A DNA stretch of 64,000 bases from the NCBI GenBank assembly GCA_964019425.1, contig OZ025780.1, positions 1,754,001-1,818,000 of the forward strand. The letters are read 5' to 3'. The translations under genes were made by a program, and so were the position numbers. The notes beneath the pieces were generated by a model. The model did not search any database. It saw nothing but the letters and a program-made list of their open reading frames with translations, and was not told where the DNA came from. Shown here in pieces: positions 10,066 to 20,166 of the stretch (the stretch's first letter is position 1; each line of letters opens with the position of its first letter). The DNA comes from Flectonema sp. DT1601 (taxonomy: Eukaryota > Euglenozoa > Diplonemea > Diplonemida > Diplonemidae).

Positions 10066-12567
10066 ATGGAGGCGACGAAATCAAAAGATGCAGATACCCG
10101 GGAAAGACTACTGCAAGCCTTTCAATCATCTAATGCACTAAGAGGACTTCAAGATGATTCAAGTGGGTTCAGACCCAGTCCTTCGAAGTTTATAACTGCT
10201 ATGAAAGCAGCACATGATAGAAATGTTGTTGTAGTTCCAAATCAAGTTCAACAACCAGAACAGGTAGAAGTTCAAGCTCCGTGTAATACAAGTTTAATGA
10301 AGAGTTGTGGTATTCAAACAGTAAGAAGAGGACCTTATGAATTAGATAACACAGAACTTCAAGCCATCAGAGATGGTAGAGCTGAAGTTCTTGAAATGCT
10401 TCGTCTCCAGGGAGTACTCGTCGACACGGACACAAGTGGACAGTTGGATGAGAAGCTTCTTGATGAACGATTTCGAGAATCTCGTCAAATCCCAAATGTT
10501 AACGATCGTATTAGTCATCTTTTTAATGAAGAGTTGACTGCAGACGATGATGGAATCTCACCAGACTCTTTAGGACGATGTACAAGGAAAGCAGGTCCTT
10601 ATTATCAACTTCAACAAGCAAAGTTTATGCTCCGAAGACAAGAAGAAAAAATTAACGAAATCATGCGAAAGGTACATGTCCGCGGTAATAGAAACCAGGG
10701 TACGAGAGCAGTAGAAGGAGGAGGTGATGACACAGCTGATCTAAAGCAGAAGCTAAAACAGGCTCAGGCTCGGATTCGAAATTCCGAAACAGAATTTACG
10801 GCTTTAGAAAAATCATACAAAGAAGCCAGAGGGATGGCTGATCAATTGGGAGCAGAAGTACAAAGTACGAAGAACAGAATAGAAAAGTTAAAATCAATCA
10901 CCTGCTCTATGATAAACGATTTATCCAAAGCACTAACACCTCTTTCTTCAAAACCCAGAATTGAACCAAAAGACGTCCTAAAGGTAGTCTTGTGTATCCG
11001 AAATAGTTTTCAAGACTGCGCCTTCAACTGTGTTAGTGACTTCGTACAGTTAGTAGGAAACGGTAATCTACTTGAAGATACTAAGCGCTCAATAAAGAAA
11101 GTGATCTCAACAGCTGATTCTCTTAAGGGAATAATTGAAGGAAAAGTCATCCCAACTCGATTTTTAGATGAAAAAAGTGCCATTCGAAAATTCGAAGAGG
11201 CAGCCACCAAGATCACAGGAATGCTTCAATACACCATAGGAATAATACCCAGTATACCTGAACGACCTGAAGCCACAGACGGAGAAGGTGAAACCAGCGG
11301 AGACGAGAATACAGCCAAAACCCCTTTACCCGACGAACAGGTTGAAGAAATTGATAACAAGGCAGTCTTAGTAAATATTTGCAAACAGGTTAAAAGCTCT
11401 GCAGTCAAGTCTGTTGCTCATCTGGTTGAAGTACGCAAGTCACTCGAATCTGTTGGAAGATATCTTGACATGGATCCTCCTATTCACGTTGAGACTAATG
11501 AGTTCATCAGAATTCAAACAATAATACAAACACTCAGGTCTAACTTTACTAAACTCATTGAAGACAAACTAGCTGAGAGAATAATAGTAGCACAAGAATC
11601 ATGGGCTGCTGAAGTTCAAAAGATAAACAATGAACGTAAATCAGAAGAACAATCAGCGCTCAGTAACTGTCTACAATACAAAGCTCTATTAGAATCAGAG
11701 ATGCAACCTATCAGGAGGACAAAAGCTCGATTACTATTTTCAAAAGTTGCCTGCAACAGGAAATTAGAAAAACTTAAAAACCTAAAGATACCTTTACCAA
11801 GATGGATCGTTTATTCATTAAAAAGAGTTTACAGTAAACAACTATTAAATATACAGCTTCAGTTATTATCATTATCGTTCTCGATGAATGACTTAATGAA
11901 AGCTCATTGGAAGAATTTTGAGACTCAAATTATATCTGTTTTCACACCGTGGAAGAAATCACCCCAACCAACACGTAGAAAAGGACAACCAGCATCACCA
12001 GCTGTAGTTTATAATAATGAATCGGATGCTCATAAATTGTGGGGAATACTTCATGACTTGATTAGTAAAAGAAGTCAACATTTGGAGTCAGGTATTAATG
12101 GTTTTACTGCGGCAAGTGATGTTGTTCAATACGCATTGGAATTAATGAATGCTCACGTTAGATACCTTCGTCGAGATGAACAAGATAGAATTAGGACTTG
12201 GGAAAATATAAAACAACGTCGTGACATCCTTCGTGATCAAGAAAATAAGCTTCGGGCCAAATCTGAGGGTCGTCAGTTCTGGTCATCTTCATCACTTTCT
12301 CCTTCGTCTGATAAACCTGTTTATGTGTCTGGTAAAGTTGGTGAGCAGATTGCCCGAAATAAAAACATTAAATTCACACCAGTTCCACCTCCCTGCAACA
12401 TCATCCAAAAACGTCCGCAAGTAGAGTCAAACGTTTCTCTTGAATTAGAGGGGCGTCTTCCTCCTCTTTGTCTTGTGAATTGTGAGCTTCCCACAATCAA
12501 ATCTATTCTCTCAAATGGGATATATTCAAGAGTAGGTGCTGGTCTGATAACATTCCCAGCAATATAA
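10066..12567 (+). CDS. large coiled-coil protein, unknown
   Basis: An intronless frame of 833 residues starting at MEATKSKD; the frame is open a little further upstream but has no ATG there. The N-terminal 150 residues look disordered. A long charged heptad-type coiled coil follows at roughly residues 180-280 (QAKFMLRRQEEKINEIMRK and KLKQAQARIRNSE). The middle is helical, with a Glu/Thr-rich disordered patch near 400-430. Further helices and a basic Pro-containing loop come next, then a C-terminus with the hydrophobic ending VGAGLITFPAI. No catalytic motif was seen. The style suggests a cytoskeletal or ciliary structural protein. The next gene is of similar size and composition, so the two may work together, but clear homology is not visible. 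Confidence 0.75.
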   Translation: MEATKSKDADTRERLLQAFQSSNALRGLQDDSSGFRPSPSKFITAMKAAHDRNVVVVPNQVQQPEQVEVQAPCNTSLMKSCGIQTVRRGPYELDNTELQAIRDGRAEVLEMLRLQGVLVDTDTSGQLDEKLLDERFRESRQIPNVNDRISHLFNEELTADDDGISPDSLGRCTRKAGPYYQLQQAKFMLRRQEEKINEIMRKVHVRGNRNQGTRAVEGGGDDTADLKQKLKQAQARIRNSETEFTALEKSYKEARGMADQLGAEVQSTKNRIEKLKSITCSMINDLSKALTPLSSKPRIEPKDVLKVVLCIRNSFQDCAFNCVSDFVQLVGNGNLLEDTKRSIKKVISTADSLKGIIEGKVIPTRFLDEKSAIRKFEEAATKITGMLQYTIGIIPSIPERPEATDGEGETSGDENTAKTPLPDEQVEEIDNKAVLVNICKQVKSSAVKSVAHLVEVRKSLESVGRYLDMDPPIHVETNEFIRIQTIIQTLRSNFTKLIEDKLAERIIVAQESWAAEVQKINNERKSEEQSALSNCLQYKALLESEMQPIRRTKARLLFSKVACNRKLEKLKNLKIPLPRWIVYSLKRVYSKQLLNIQLQLLSLSFSMNDLMKAHWKNFETQIISVFTPWKKSPQPTRRKGQPASPAVVYNNESDAHKLWGILHDLISKRSQHLESGINGFTAASDVVQYALELMNAHVRYLRRDEQDRIRTWENIKQRRDILRDQENKLRAKSEGRQFWSSSSLSPSSDKPVYVSGKVGEQIARNKNIKFTPVPPPCNIIQKRPQVESNVSLELEGRLPPLCLVNCELPTIKSILSNGIYSRVGAGLITFPAI

Positions 12568-12864
12568 TCCAGCTGTGAACTCCGTCTTTGTTATACACAT
12601 CTTTCCTTAGTCAGATGTCTACCAGACAGTCTCTAGGAATCATAAAAATAATAGAAAAAAAAAAAACTCAATTATTTTTGCCACATGGCTCGATACTTCA
12701 GCCGCTGTTTTGCTTTTTTGTTCCATCCTCTACCAGAAGTAGGGAGCGTTATTTCTATGATGCTCTAACTACTTATTAGATGATAAGTTAAAGTCTACTA
12801 CATGCCTTTTCTTAAGGTTACTTTCCAAAACAACAGTACCTACCTATTCGTGTTGTTTATTGTA

Positions 12865-14925
12865 ATGGTAAAGAAATTAAAGAAGAAAGGACTCCGTCAA
12901 CATGTTGATATGGTTACAGCATTAAGTGGGATGGTTCCGAGAGAAGATTTGGTACATATTCGAAAAACTCACAAAGCTGAAGATATAATAGAAAGAGAAG
13001 AAGAAGAGAAAGTTTCGAGTGACGAAGACGACGTTGTAGAATTAGGTTGTGAATCACCGAGTTCGATACTGTCGGAGGAGGTTAGTAATAATGTCGTAGT
13101 CAAGAAAAAACAATTTAATTTCAAAGACATAATAAAAGAAAGTAGAGTTCAAGAACAATACTCTGCCATATTATCAAGAAAAGATTTTGAAATAGCAAAA
13201 TTGCGAACCCGATGTGCGAACTCTGACGAAGCGGTAATCAGCTGCAACAAATCACTAGAAAAATTGAAACAAGAATTATCTGACCTAAACCTCCAAATGC
13301 AGGGTGACGAAGTATTTGTAAAAGTCAGACGTAAACAAGATTTGATGAGATTCCTCAGAAGAGCTGCTGAAGTTGGAACAAACAGAGGATTACAGGAATT
13401 ATTAAAATGGATAAAGCAAGAAGAACAAAACGTCATTCATGACAAAGACTCTCCAGGAGACGCCATGACCGCCACAGAACTACTACAACGACTTCGAACG
13501 GAAGAACGAACTCGAATATCATGTGAGAGGGAGCTTAAACAAAAGACTGAAGAATGTGAAGCTGCGGACTCTAAAGTTGATTCGCTGTCGAAAATTATAT
13601 CCGCTTACGGCAACCTCCGAACGATACTGCAGCAGACGAAGGAAACCTTGTCGAAGTTGAAAAGTGTTGGAGACGGTATCAAGATGGAAGTACTTTCATT
13701 TTTTACTACTCAACTAGGAATCGAATCGGAGCTATCAGAAACCTCTCCGTTGTTTGAGTTCGTGTCACACGCTAAAGCACTCGAAGTAAGAGTTGAAGTT
13801 CAACAAGAAGAACTACAGAACTACGTCTCCGTCCGAGAGAAATTCGCTGAAACCTGCAGCGACCTCTTCAAAAAATTCAGATCATTCCGACTCAGTAATA
13901 TAAAAAACGAAAAACCAGAAGAAGACATCATCGTCATCAACTGTGACAGTGACTTCCCTCACATATCGACAGCCCTATCTCAATTGGTGCAGTACAGTAA
14001 TAATGTTACGGAGGAATTGATTGCAAGAAAAGGTGAGCTTCGATATCTCCAAGTTCAATACCATGAGATGAAAAATAAATATAAGATTGCTTTAAATGAC
14101 ATTCAAATCATAAAAAGTGACATCATAGATGCTGAAAACCAACGTCTAGCCAACCAACGAGAAACCAGCACCAACACTGAAGATAAATATGTTCCTCAAG
14201 ACGCAGAGAGGAATACTTCAATTGGAAGTTTGATGTCAGAATTAAAAGAAAGAGTTTCGTTTATGACTCAGGGAGAATCAATAAATGAAGTTATGCAGGA
14301 ACTTTCTTCGATACAAAATCAGTTTATGCAGCCACAACCTGAACAAGAATTAGAATCTAATAAAGAGTCACCTCAATTAATTATACCAAAGAACATTGCA
14401 AGATGTCGAATCACTGGAAGAGAAGTGATTGTAGCTGATGACGTAGATAGGAATAATGATTTTCTAAAATCAGCTTTACACAATTACACCAGATGGGAAC
14501 GTAGATTAGACAATCTGAGAACCCATCAACGCGATACTCTTGAACGGTTACAAAAACTTCTTCAAGTTGAATTAGCTGCACAGCGAGCATGTGGAAACCG
14601 AATCCTTTCTTACGTAGTTCGGAGAAAGATGTCTGCAATAAAAGAGATCTTAGAAACGCTACCTCTAAAGGAACTGTTCAGTCCTCCTGCTTCTGATTCT
14701 GTTATTGATTACGGTCCCGGATTAGATCTTCCTGAACTGAATTGTGTTAGTTATGGTTATTCTTTACAAAATAATATTCGTTCGGTTACTTCTCAAACTG
14801 TACCAGAAGTTGCAAAACCTAAAATAGTTGTCGATGAGCCTCAGATTGGAGGATTGATACTACCGCCTATTAGAATACCTCTTCACTCACTTTGTGTAGT
14901 TCGTGAAAGAGGTTTATATGTTTAA
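12865..14925 (+). CDS. large coiled-coil protein, unknown
   Basis: The frame is open from ATG 12802, but the start at 12865 (MVKKLKKKGLRQ) is preferred. It gives 686 residues, lies 28 bases after a CAACAG acceptor, and avoids a hydrophobic leader that looks untranslated. The protein has an acidic region (EREEEEKVSSDEDD) near residue 45, then coiled-coil helices over much of residues 90-480. A conserved-looking patch (CRITGREVIVADDVDRNND) at about 513-531 is followed by more helices and the ending GLILPPIRIPLHSL. No enzyme motif was found. It resembles axonemal or basal-body scaffold proteins only in general character. It follows the other coiled-coil gene by about 300 bases. Confidence 0.75.
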   Translation: MVKKLKKKGLRQHVDMVTALSGMVPREDLVHIRKTHKAEDIIEREEEEKVSSDEDDVVELGCESPSSILSEEVSNNVVVKKKQFNFKDIIKESRVQEQYSAILSRKDFEIAKLRTRCANSDEAVISCNKSLEKLKQELSDLNLQMQGDEVFVKVRRKQDLMRFLRRAAEVGTNRGLQELLKWIKQEEQNVIHDKDSPGDAMTATELLQRLRTEERTRISCERELKQKTEECEAADSKVDSLSKIISAYGNLRTILQQTKETLSKLKSVGDGIKMEVLSFFTTQLGIESELSETSPLFEFVSHAKALEVRVEVQQEELQNYVSVREKFAETCSDLFKKFRSFRLSNIKNEKPEEDIIVINCDSDFPHISTALSQLVQYSNNVTEELIARKGELRYLQVQYHEMKNKYKIALNDIQIIKSDIIDAENQRLANQRETSTNTEDKYVPQDAERNTSIGSLMSELKERVSFMTQGESINEVMQELSSIQNQFMQPQPEQELESNKESPQLIIPKNIARCRITGREVIVADDVDRNNDFLKSALHNYTRWERRLDNLRTHQRDTLERLQKLLQVELAAQRACGNRILSYVVRRKMSAIKEILETLPLKELFSPPASDSVIDYGPGLDLPELNCVSYGYSLQNNIRSVTSQTVPEVAKPKIVVDEPQIGGLILPPIRIPLHSLCVVRERGLYV

Positions 14926-15080
14926 TGTGCCCAATATTTTCATATTTTGGTTACTTTTTGCCTTTTTTTTTTTTATTTACACTGCTGTTTTTTTTTTGCT
15001 TATTGCCATTCTTTAACCTTTCTTTCTGTAAGCTAATTATATAATTATTTCCTTCATTTCAGACAAAAAGAGGAGCAACA

Positions 15081-15983
15081 ATGGAGAATTCATCAATTTC
15101 GATGTTGCAAGACATTGGTTCCAATCATAGGCAGTACTTACAAGAGATGGTTTCAAACATGAAATGTGGACAGATCAGCATCGGGGAAGGAGACGTGTTG
15201 GTTGTTGTTGATATGCAAAATGATTTTTTACCAGGAGGTAGATTCGGAGTTGAGGAAGGTGACGAAATAATCCCTTTAATCAGTGAGTTGATTAACGTGT
15301 TTTTAGAAAAGGGAGGAGTTGTCGTAGCGACTAGAGATTATCACCCAATCGATCATGTTTCGTTTAAAGTGTTTCCTCCTCATTGTGTTCAGGGTCATGT
15401 CGGAGCTGATATCTGTCATCCAATCGCAGAAACATTAGAAACGGCAATGAAAAATAAAGATTACTTAGATAGGATTATTATTGCATTCAAAGGATTTCAT
15501 GAAGACGTTGACAGCTTTGGAGCTTTTCAATACGATGAATCCAGAAGTGAAAAGAGACTAACACAGAGACATGGTGAAGAACGAGTCCGACCATGCACAT
15601 CATGCGTATTAGATTGGACTGGTTCTCGTGTATTAAAATCATCATCGAGGATATTTGATGGAGTTGTGAATGTGAATGCTCCTCCTGATATTTTATCAAT
15701 TCACTCAGGAATTCTATTAAAAGACCAGTTGGATAATTTAAATGTCACTCGCGCTTTTTGCTGCGGTCTTGCTATGGATTTCTGTGTCCTCGACACTTCT
15801 ATCACTGGAGCTGTCTCTGGAGCATTCAGCAGAGGTGTAAGCATCGTTCTTGACGCTACTAGAGCATCAAGGGTTGAAGGTAATTTCGTCACACCGCCAA
15901 AAGTTTTCAAAAAAAAAACTGAAGACTACTACGTTTCCTTAGTACCTGCTGTTGCTATTACTGGTGGGAGAAAGTCAGGTTAA
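15081..15983 (+). CDS. nicotinamidase (isochorismatase fold)
   Basis: A 300-residue cysteine hydrolase that converts nicotinamide to nicotinate and ammonia in NAD+ salvage. The Asp of the catalytic triad is D44 in VVVDMQNDF. The metal site motif TRDYHP..HVSF is at about 84-95, and FPPHCVQG at about 98-105. The catalytic Lys is K137 in AFKGFHEDVDSFGAF, and the Cys is C235 in CGLAMDFCV. An extra segment of about 60 residues (about 152-210) lies between the Lys motif and the Cys strand, making the protein longer than the usual 180-220. The start follows an ATTTCAG acceptor by 18 bases. Substrate is inferred from the motif set; other isochorismatase-fold activities cannot be fully excluded. Confidence 0.9.
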   Translation: MENSSISMLQDIGSNHRQYLQEMVSNMKCGQISIGEGDVLVVVDMQNDFLPGGRFGVEEGDEIIPLISELINVFLEKGGVVVATRDYHPIDHVSFKVFPPHCVQGHVGADICHPIAETLETAMKNKDYLDRIIIAFKGFHEDVDSFGAFQYDESRSEKRLTQRHGEERVRPCTSCVLDWTGSRVLKSSSRIFDGVVNVNAPPDILSIHSGILLKDQLDNLNVTRAFCCGLAMDFCVLDTSITGAVSGAFSRGVSIVLDATRASRVEGNFVTPPKVFKKKTEDYYVSLVPAVAITGGRKSG

Positions 15984-17117
15984 ATTCATCACCTTAATTT
16001 TCTTCCTCCCTTTTAATCACTCCGCCATTAATAACGTAAATATAGTGATTATCTGCACATGTCTGGATGTTGGTTACCACATGGTGCAAATCATCTTTCA
16101 AATTGCTTAATTAATTTTTTTTAAAAAAAAACATAATGAAAAAAAAAAAAAAAAAAAAAAAAGACCAAAACATACTTTCTTCCTGCCTTAGAGTCGTTTT
16201 TTTTTGTTTTTTTGTTTTGTTTTGAAAAAAATTCAACAAATAGTAACAAACAAAACAAAACAAGAAAAGAAAAAAAAAATAGTAATAATTACAATAATTA
16301 TAAAAGCCCCTATTCACGAAATTAATAATCATGACAAGCAATTATTTGTACCCTTACAGATACGTGATGTTGTACGAGGCATGAGTTTAAAAAGAATTGG
16401 CTTTATCTTCAACTATACAGAAAATAATAATATAACAACTGTGATTTTTTTGTTTGTGCACGAAACCCGTGAACCGACTTAAACTGCTAAAGGAGGTTTA
16501 CGTGTGCTGCCCAACATTCTTTTTCGTTCTTACAATACTTGTTAAATGCAAAAAAAAAAAAAAAAAAAAAAGAGTACACGGACGAAAACCCGAGCATTAT
16601 CCCAGACCCAATATGTAGTTTCAGTCTGACCATTGCTTCCATTTATTTATTTCTATTATTACGGTTTTGAGGATTGCTCTTCGTTAGGTTCGCTTTATAT
16701 GTTAAGCTCTAGCCTCGGTATGAGTTACAAGTTACTGGAAAAAAGAAAAGAAGCAAAAAACTGCAGTGCTATTCTTGTTTGAAATATGTTTGATGGGCAG
16801 AATTTTATTGGTGCTCTTTTCATAGTCGATGTCAAACTGTTAGTCAGCCAGCCGTGGCAGGTTGGCTAAGAGGAACGATATTTGTGATTACATGATTTAC
16901 TTACCTTTCTGTAGAGAAGGTATTTTTTTCTTAGAAAAAAAACATAATAAAATAAAATAAAAAAAAAAATCTAAAAAAAAAAAAAAAAATATTTTATTCC
17001 ACTTCCCTCCCTGAGTCAAAATCCCCACAAATACCTCCCATCCCTAATTTTTGTTCGATTTTTTAAATTTCTTTTTTTTTTTTTTTGCATACAATTTCAT
17101 TTCTTGTGATTTCATAT

Positions 17118-17188
17118 TTGTCTTTTTTTCTTTCGCATTATTATCATTATTATTATTACCTGCGGACATATGATCCAGTAGGCGTCCC
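17118..17188 (+). repeat. ATT-rich hairpin element, copy 1
   Basis: A T-rich and (ATT)n stretch is followed by a stem CCTGC/GTAGG around the loop GGACATATGATCCA, then CGTCCC. The 5' GGGAC arm of the other copies is not recognisable here. The stem holds one G-T pair. Confidence 0.65.
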
Positions 17189-17633
17189 TTTTTTTTTCGT
17201 TCTAAAAATTTCTGCGGATGCAAATTGAAGTTCGAGTGCTGGGAAGAAGTGAACAATAACAATAGCAAGTATGAGAAAGGGAAAAAAAAAAGAAAAAAGA
17301 AAAAAAAACTTAGAAAAGAACTGATGCGCATGTTTTTTGCATTTTGAAGAAATCCTCTACAGTGCCTCGTGCCAGAGAGCCTTGCGGTTGCACGCTTACC
17401 GAGTTGCAGTGTCCCACAAGCAAATCCTGAAATTTGCATAACATGGCTTCGTGTTAATTTCCCCTCCTCAGTTTTTTTCTTTCTTTTTTGTTTTTTTTTT
17501 TTTCCCCCTCAGAAAAAAAAAAAAAAAAAAAAAAACAAAACAAAAAAAAATCATTTTCAAAAAAAAAAAAATCACAAACTCCTGTCATGTTGTTCACAGC
17601 TACCAGAAATCGGCTTCATTTGCGTGTTTCAGT

Positions 17634-17700
17634 GGGACAGTTTTTCTTTCATTATTATCATTATTATTATTACCGCAGGCACATGACTGAGCGGTGTCCC
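17634..17700 (+). repeat. ATT-rich hairpin element, copy 2
   Basis: The element starts GGGACAG, runs through T-rich and (ATT)n sequence, then forms the stem CCGC/GCGG around loop AGGCACATGACTGA, and ends TGTCCC. The outer arms GGGACA and TGTCCC are perfect inverted repeats. Confidence 0.75.
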
Positions 17701-17973
17701 TTTTTTTTCTATGTTGTAAAAAACATTGGAGATCGTTGAGAGAGAGAGAGATTAAACTAAAAAAAATAAAAATAATAAGCTTGCCTGAATAATTTTTTTA
17801 TGTTTTGTTTCTTAGTCCAAACCAATTTTGGTTTGGTGTACAGAACGGAGAAAAAAAAAAAAAAAAAGAGTTAAATACATATTAGCAAGACAGCCTGCAA
17901 GAATAATTTTGGTATTTTTGCCTCATTCTTTTCATAGAATGAAAGCAACCTCTTACTCTCTTCATCTCCTTTT

Positions 17974-18042
17974 GGGACAGTTTTATTTTCTATTATTATT
18001 ATTTATTATTATTGCTGTAGGCACATGACCGAACAGCGTCCC
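17974..18042 (+). repeat. ATT-rich hairpin element, copy 3
   Basis: It has the same layout as copy 2, with inner stem GCTGT/ACAGC around loop AGGCACATGACCGA and outer arms GGGAC and GTCCC. The inner stem differs in sequence from copy 2 but still pairs perfectly. Confidence 0.75.
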
Positions 18043-18114
18043 ATCTGTTTATTGTTTCCAGGTGTTGGTGGACAGAGAAAAAGTGCTCTGATCATTCATG
18101 TATCCTGATCCCCC

Positions 18115-18190
18115 GGGACAGTTTTCTTTTCATTATTATTATTATTATTATTATTATTTTGCCTGCAGGCATATGACTTGCAGGTGTCCC
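18115..18190 (+). repeat. ATT-rich hairpin element, copy 4
   Basis: The outer arms GGGACA and TGTCCC enclose a long (ATT)n run and the inner stem CCTGC/GCAGG around loop AGGCATATGACTT. Again the stem is changed on both sides relative to the other copies. Confidence 0.75.
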
Positions 18191-19751
18191 TGACATATTT
18201 TTTTTTTTTTTTTTTTGTTTTGTTTTCTCTCTTTCCCTCGATTAAGACGAGCCAGAATCAGGTGATTAATTTTCCCAGCTAGCCGGAGAGTCGGAAACTG
18301 TTTTTCGAATGTTATCTTATCTTTTATTGAAGGGAAAAAACATTAAAAAAAAAAAAAAAAAAATTGTGTCATTTTTTTCCCCTACTGGGACATCTTCACT
18401 GTTGGTAGCCTTACCGTCCACACCAAGTAGGTTAACATTTCCAACCCCCACTTGTATTCTATTTGAGTCATTTATCCATTTTAGGTTATTTCTTTTAGCA
18501 CTCTCACAAAAAACCAAACTGATCTTTCTCCAGGAACGGTGGATACAAGTCATAATACAAGTACTGCGAATAACAAACAAAACACACAAAAAATAGAACA
18601 ACAATAATTAAACACGAGATCTATCTTTTACATCGCAATAAAAGATTTCTTGTGTAGTCGTGGTTGTTAGTCTTTCGACACGTTAAATTGACGTTTAATG
18701 TCTCCAGCTGATGGCCACACACAAAGAAGTAATCGTAGTATGAGCATTTTTGACAAAGCACCTTTTCCTGTTTGAAATTCAGAGAACAAAAAAAAAAAAA
18801 ATAAAAATAAGCAAGAAGTATGCAAAAAAAAAAAAAAAAAGAAAAAAAAAAAAAAAAAAAACGAAATAATAAAACATGAAAACATATAAAAAGTAAGAAT
18901 AGAGCTGTGAGGAACACAGTTCACATTTGATTAAAGCAATCCAGCACCAGTACTAGTAGAATGCTGCATGTTAATCAGAAAACCCCTCTGAATGAAGATC
19001 TTCCATTTAGAAGAACCCGAGGAGAAAGGGGAATTCTTGAGCACCTCGCAAGGAGGGAGAGAGAAAAAAAAAAAAAATTATACATTTCAGTCAACACATA
19101 TCCGATCATTGAGGAGAAACCTAGAACTCGATTTCGATGGTGATGACTCCTCGATATTAGAAAACACGGGGGAAAAAAAAAAAAATAAAAATAAAAATAA
19201 GTAGTCCCTTAAGTGAGGAGCATTCTATTGTAGCAAAGTTAGGCTATTGTGGTGCGAAGCACCCCCCCCCCCCACTGTTTAATTATTTAAATTGAAAATA
19301 ATAATGTCCATATTTATATATTTTTAATTAAAAAATTGGTAGCCGTATTAACTTAAAAAATTTGAAAAGAAAAAGGAGGGAAAAATAAAAAAAAAATGAA
19401 GAAAGAAAAAGAGTGAGAGAGAGAAAAAGAAAATTAAAGAGGGCTACTTCTGTAACAAGGGGCTGCACTAAAATCGTTATTTTCAGTCCGTACCGCAGTA
19501 CTCGAACCTTGCCCGACGACCCAGTATTTCTTGAAAGAAAATTACGATTTAAGCTTTACGGACTATGGACTATTTTCCATTAAATGAAAAACGTTCTTCA
19601 AGAAAACATCTAAGCTTACCCTGTTTTCTCCCCCATCCCGAAAAATTTAAAAATCACTTGCTTTCGGTTAAAATGTGGAGATGCTGACTCAGCAGATCAT
19701 CTTCTTTAAAATTCTTTTTTTTTAAATCTTCTTTTTCTTGCTTCTTGCTTC

Positions 19752-19905
19752 TTTTTTTTTTTTTTTTTTTTGCATCGACGAAGTCGGAGAAGAAAACTAT
19801 TCAGATTAAGAGCCGTTTATTTATTATGTCAAAATGTTATCTATTTTCCCTGTGACGCCAGTAATACTGTCTGTGATCAATAAAATACTATGTTTATCTG
19901 AATGG
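19752..19905 (-). repeat. poly(A)-tailed short repeat family, copy B
   Basis: On the - strand it reads CCATTCAGATAAACATAG, a body with GGCTCTTAATCTGAATAG, then CTTCTCCGACTTCGTCGATGC and a poly(A) run. It matches copy C closely and copy A more loosely. The two ends carry an imperfect inverted repeat (CCATTCAGAT and ATCTGAATAG). Confidence 0.75.
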
Positions 19906-20166
19906 ATTTTCTTTTTTTTTTTTTTTCGTCGTTGGGCCTTTTCCTGAACAAACACGTTTTGTATCAGAAAGAGAAGAACGCAATGACTGTCGTATTTATG
20001 AATTCTTATCCCTCTTTCTTACAGATTACAAACTTACTCTTCGTAACGTATCAAGAAACCAATGTCGATTCAAGAAAACCTTTTCTTTTTTGAATGGTTT
20101 TAGTCAATCGTAGTTTGCCTTTGTTGATTTTTTTTTTTCCGTTTCTAGGCCCTTGTTCCCCCCAAG

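Larger units (their letters stand above)
15984..20166. other. 4.2 kb gene-free region with hairpin elements
   Basis: No supported coding gene. It contains four copies of a covarying hairpin element (17118-18190), one poly(A)-tailed repeat copy (19752-19905), a C run at about 19261-19274, many A/T tracts, and AG-rich purine stretches near 19380-19440. Short frames here are Lys, Phe or Tyr homopolymer translations. Confidence 0.6.

Noticed and set aside
16111-19204. Many open frames of 60-130 codons on both strands
   Set aside because: They are Phe, Lys, Tyr and Ile runs from homopolymers and ATT repeats, with no protein character.
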